Source of the DNA: Cloeon dipterum
Taxonomy: Eukaryota; Arthropoda; Insecta; Ephemeroptera; Baetidae
DNA length: 64,000 bases
Reading direction: 5' to 3'
NCBI RefSeq assembly: GCF_949628265.1
Contig: NC_088789.1
Span: forward strand, 20,515,883 to 20,579,882
The notes under the pieces: generated by a model
What the model was told of the DNA's origin: nothing
The model's input: the letters and a program-made list of their open reading frames with translations, nothing else
Databases searched by the model: none
Made by a program: the position numbers and the translations under genes
Part shown: positions 60,860-64,000 of the stretch, in pieces
Numbering within the stretch: the stretch's first letter is position 1
Layout: every line of letters starts with the position of its first letter

Positions 60860-63440
60860 AACTTTCCCAGATTGAAATCTTAAAATTAAGACGTAAATTA
60901 GTTTTCTAATTACTTTTTTACTGCACCTACCAACCCACTGAAAATATTGAGCGTGATGCGAAATGACCGCAGATGTTCCAGAGTTGACAACAATGAGTGC
61001 TCAGTGTCAATCAGAACATTCTGCCAGGCAGTTGGAGACGGTATAGCAAACAGTTTAATATGAGATAATCAATCATACATATTATGTAAAATGTAAACAT
61101 TGCAAGAGTGCTCACTTTTAAAAATAGCTTTGCGGAGACAGTGACTTTTTAATTTCAATTTTCATTGTCGAATTGATTGTTGTCCTTTTCTTGCGACAAG
61201 GAAATTCACGTTTGGTTGTTGATAAAAGCTGCGCAGTTTTTTCTGCGACCAGGACGTTTTGCTGCCGGGGTTCGCTAAAACCCGCATTTTCCGAAAAAAA
61301 ACACTGCATTGCAAAAAACTTTTTTTGCGAATTTGTCAGAAACACGTGCGTCTTAAGGAAGATAGAAATGTCTCATGGTGGATGACCAAAAATAGGGACT
61401 TGCCAAAATCAGTATAAAAGCCACTGTGTCAGGGTTCAACTATTTTGCGATGCGCAAAAAAGCACCAGTACCTTTTTTACATAAAAGACAAATTGAAAAA
61501 ACTCACAAGTTATGGGGTTTCCGCATTTTCCGAATTTAACCTTGAAAAGGTCACATTAGGTGCCAATAAAGAAATATATTTTGGAAAATTATGAATGTTC
61601 TGTTGTTTGGTGAAACCAGTGGCATTTTTATTGATTTTTAAAAATCACAATTTTTGGTTATCCATTAATAGAATTTTGATTTACCATAGAAATGCACGTG
61701 TTTCGGAAAAAAGCACCAATTTGCAGAAAAACCCGTGAAAGAACAGTTTTTTCTATGTAGTGGGTTTTTCTGAAAAACAGGTTTTTTCAAACCCTACACT
61801 GGTTTTACCAAGAGACCGAAAATTTTATCTGAATTGCTTCAGAGTTCTGTACCATTGTAGGTGTTTACACAGTACTGTTTTGTGGGTGGGCCTCTAATTC
61901 TAATACGCTATGCTGAGGTTTACGTGGTGTAGCTCAAACTATTTCTTATGAGTTAAGTTAGTTTAGCCTTAATTTCAGTTTAATTTTTAATTTGAAATTA
62001 GATATTTAATAAAAATCATTTCAATCAAACCAAAGTTAAATTATACTATCTGTTTACATAGCGTTTCCGTAGGCTATAATAGTGGTTTTCATCCAGCTTA
62101 GCAGAAACTAACCGCAACGTTTGGCGCCGCGTGCCGATACGGCGACTTTTTCGGTTTTCGCGATTTATTCAAATACACATTAATGTAGGTTTCCTAAATA
62201 TCAGGCCATTTAGACCCACGAGCCAGTCCGCCGAAAATCTCATGTGTTAAATCAGATAATAACTAATTGTGATTCCCGCATATATCCTCTTTCCCTATAT
62301 TTTTAATAAATCGCACCGCGCCTACAACGAGTGTAAATTAGTGCGTGCAGAGTGCAGCAAAAAGGAGAAGAGTTCTTCTAGAATCCTACGCCTTAGCTGC
62401 GTCCACCACACGAAAGGAGAGGTTGAGAATTATGCGGCCCCTTGATGTGCACCTGCTCTGCGCTTTACCAGGAAATCAATAACTCCGTACTAAGGAGAAT
62501 AGAGACTACTCTACTCTCCTTACTCCGTACCTGCGTAACAAACATGTGCTGCTCTTGAGGCAGCACGACAGCAGGAGCCCTCGGCACAGTGAGGAAGGTC
62601 ATGTTTTCATTCACTAACATTGCACAACAGCGTTGCCGATGTCCAACAGCAAAATAAATAAATATTTCTCGGGCTATCGAAACAGCATGGTTAAATTGTT
62701 TTAAAGGCTATTCTTATCACTGGGAGTTGGGGCTTTTGAGTTGGAATGGTCTTGCATTTCTGCGTACTATTTATTTTCTCTCGCGTTTGAGAACACATCA
62801 AAAAAGGGCTTATTGGTGGGTGGCCTAATGAAAGCACAAGCACATAAGAAATTCTTGTGATGAGCTGTTTGTTGTCACGTCACTTTGCCTTTTTCCCCTT
62901 AGGGTGAGAGCCAGTGAAGCAGAAAGCATTACGTTGGTTGACCCGCCACCATTTTCCTTGATTTTAGAAATTTTAGAAAAAACCTTAATTATTATTATTA
63001 TTTATTCTCACACTTTGTCATAATACATAAATGTTATCACAAGTCAAATACAAATTTAAATCATGTGAGAAAGGGCGACACATCAGGAAAACATATTACT
63101 ATTAAGACCCTGCCCTGGCGGACAAGGCGTTTAAGAAAACAATCTGCAAGAAGATTAAATTTTACAACAAACCAAATTTATTCCGAAAAATCATTACATT
63201 ATGTAATATTTACATCAAATTTACCATATATTATAAACAAAGCAAATTGCATTGGAAAATATGGAATACCTTATTATTGGAATGCTCTTGGAATATATCT
63301 TAATACTATACTTATTTATTGAAATGAGATCTTTATAATGATACTTGCTTTAATTTACATTATTCTCATCACGAAAATAAAAATTTACATTTTGAAATTA
63401 ATAATTTCTGATCATCTGATGTATAAGAGCAACTTTTTTT
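60860..63440. other. Repeat-rich intergenic DNA
   Basis: No gene is recognised. The part at about 61250-61800 repeats motifs such as AAAACCCGCATTTTCC and GGGTTTTTCTGAAAAACAGG in both orientations and is probably decayed transposon DNA related to the 59.05 kb MITE. A 31 bp palindrome flanked by 9 bp direct repeats lies at 62482-62530. Confidence 0.4.
62482..62530. repeat. Short palindrome flanked by 9 bp direct repeats
   Basis: ACTCCGTAC occurs at 62482-62490 and again at 62522-62530. Between them is an imperfect palindrome starting TAAGGAGAATAGAG and ending CTACTCTCCTT. A related hairpin (TTAAGGAGAGTAAA … TTTATTCTCCTTA) lies at 59957-59985. This could be the footprint of a tiny insertion. 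Confidence 0.45.
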
Positions 63441-63447
63441 GCTCTTT

Positions 63448-63996
63448 TTATCCCTGTCCGAGGACCGGGAAGGGCGCGCACTGCACTAGAACGAATGCTG
63501 AAACCCGGGTCCCAATAACACCGCGAACGGATAACATGGGCGCATCAGGCCGCACAGGGACCCAGCCCACTGAAGTTGTGCTCAAATATGCAAATTCCTT
63601 TGGTACATACATGCGATTTATGGAAGACCATAAAGGCCACTTGCCTCCGCACCGAGGACTGCATTGAAACGCTAGACATTCGTCCCGTGAAGCTAAATCA
63701 CGCATGCTGGAAAGGTGCAAACCAGCAAGTAGCGAGTCGGCGCCGGTGCGCCTCCCAGCCCGTTGAGCAATTTGAGCATTTCGAGTCACTAAACTAACCA
63801 CTTTTTGCCATCTCTCACATTGGGTAGCCAGTATTAGATATCCCAACTGCTCAAATACCTCCCATTGCTTTGACACTCCTGAGAATGCTTTAACAATGCG
63901 AGCCAACGGGCTGTTCTTCCGCGCGTAAATATCGCAAACCCTCCCATTAAAACTACTTAATGTAATGAACCTGTGTTTTGCGCAGTTTTTTTGCAA
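63448..63996 (-). other. Open frame at the window edge, unrecognised
   Basis: The minus-strand frame is open for 182 codons in a GC-rich patch (63.44-64.0 kb) that differs sharply from the AT-rich DNA to its left. The predicted residues show no family signature I recognise, and the opposite strand is also partly open. It may be transposon-derived, an exon of a gene beyond the window, or chance. Confidence 0.2.
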
Positions 63997-64000
63997 AATA

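Noticed and set aside
1..64000. CRISPR arrays, operons, phage or bacterial features
   Set aside because: Introns, polyadenylation signals and animal-specific genes make this eukaryotic nuclear DNA. No regularly spaced repeat arrays are present.
1..64000. Known conserved microRNA hairpins
   Set aside because: I looked for common insect mature sequences by eye and found none. A systematic search was not possible.

Overview
This is eukaryotic nuclear DNA, most probably from an insect. Genes are split by canonical GT-AG introns, with AATAAA signals and TATA boxes near some starts. A Hedgehog co-receptor of the arthropod ihog/boi type is present, as are DM9-repeat proteins and families of small transposable elements. 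I cannot assign an order or species from the sequence alone. Much of the window is AT-rich and non-coding, with GC/CpG-rich islands that carry no convincing gene.

Layout. 1-9.25 kb: no gene recognised. 9.25-14.66 kb: three small minus-strand genes or exons. These are a tyrosine-rich secreted protein with a clear two-exon structure and TATA box, a D/H-rich exon, and a 78-residue secreted protein with its own TATA box. 16.0-17.73 kb: the 3' half of a plus-strand coiled-coil gene I cannot name. 17.8-24.6 kb: a tandem duplication of a DM9-repeat (DUF3421) gene on the minus strand, with two intact copies and one broken fragment. About 2.3 kb has been inserted into the first unit, including a decayed LINE. 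25.75-26.45 kb: mitochondrial ribosomal protein L14 on the plus strand. 26.9-46.3 kb: a long gene desert containing a foldback element, a probable first exon/CpG island near 27.7-28.0 kb and a microsatellite. 46.29-52.66 kb: a complete 11-coding-exon ihog-like Hedgehog co-receptor (about 817 residues). 54.33-55.67 kb: a complete seven-exon HUS1 checkpoint clamp subunit (281 residues). 55.7-64 kb: a transposon-rich end. It holds a 1.2 kb inverted-repeat element with 95/96 identical arms, a 354 bp hAT-type MITE with a perfect 8 bp target duplication, a reverse-transcriptase scrap, and a two-exon MADF-like small gene or relic.

The recognised genes do not form a pathway. Mitochondrial translation (mRpL14), Hedgehog reception (ihog) and DNA-damage signalling (Hus1) are independent neighbours. 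The accessory interest lies in the secreted-protein group, the duplicated DM9 genes with their 43-nt introns, and the recent transposon activity. All exon models were built by eye from splice signals, reading-frame continuity and recalled family features. No database search was run.
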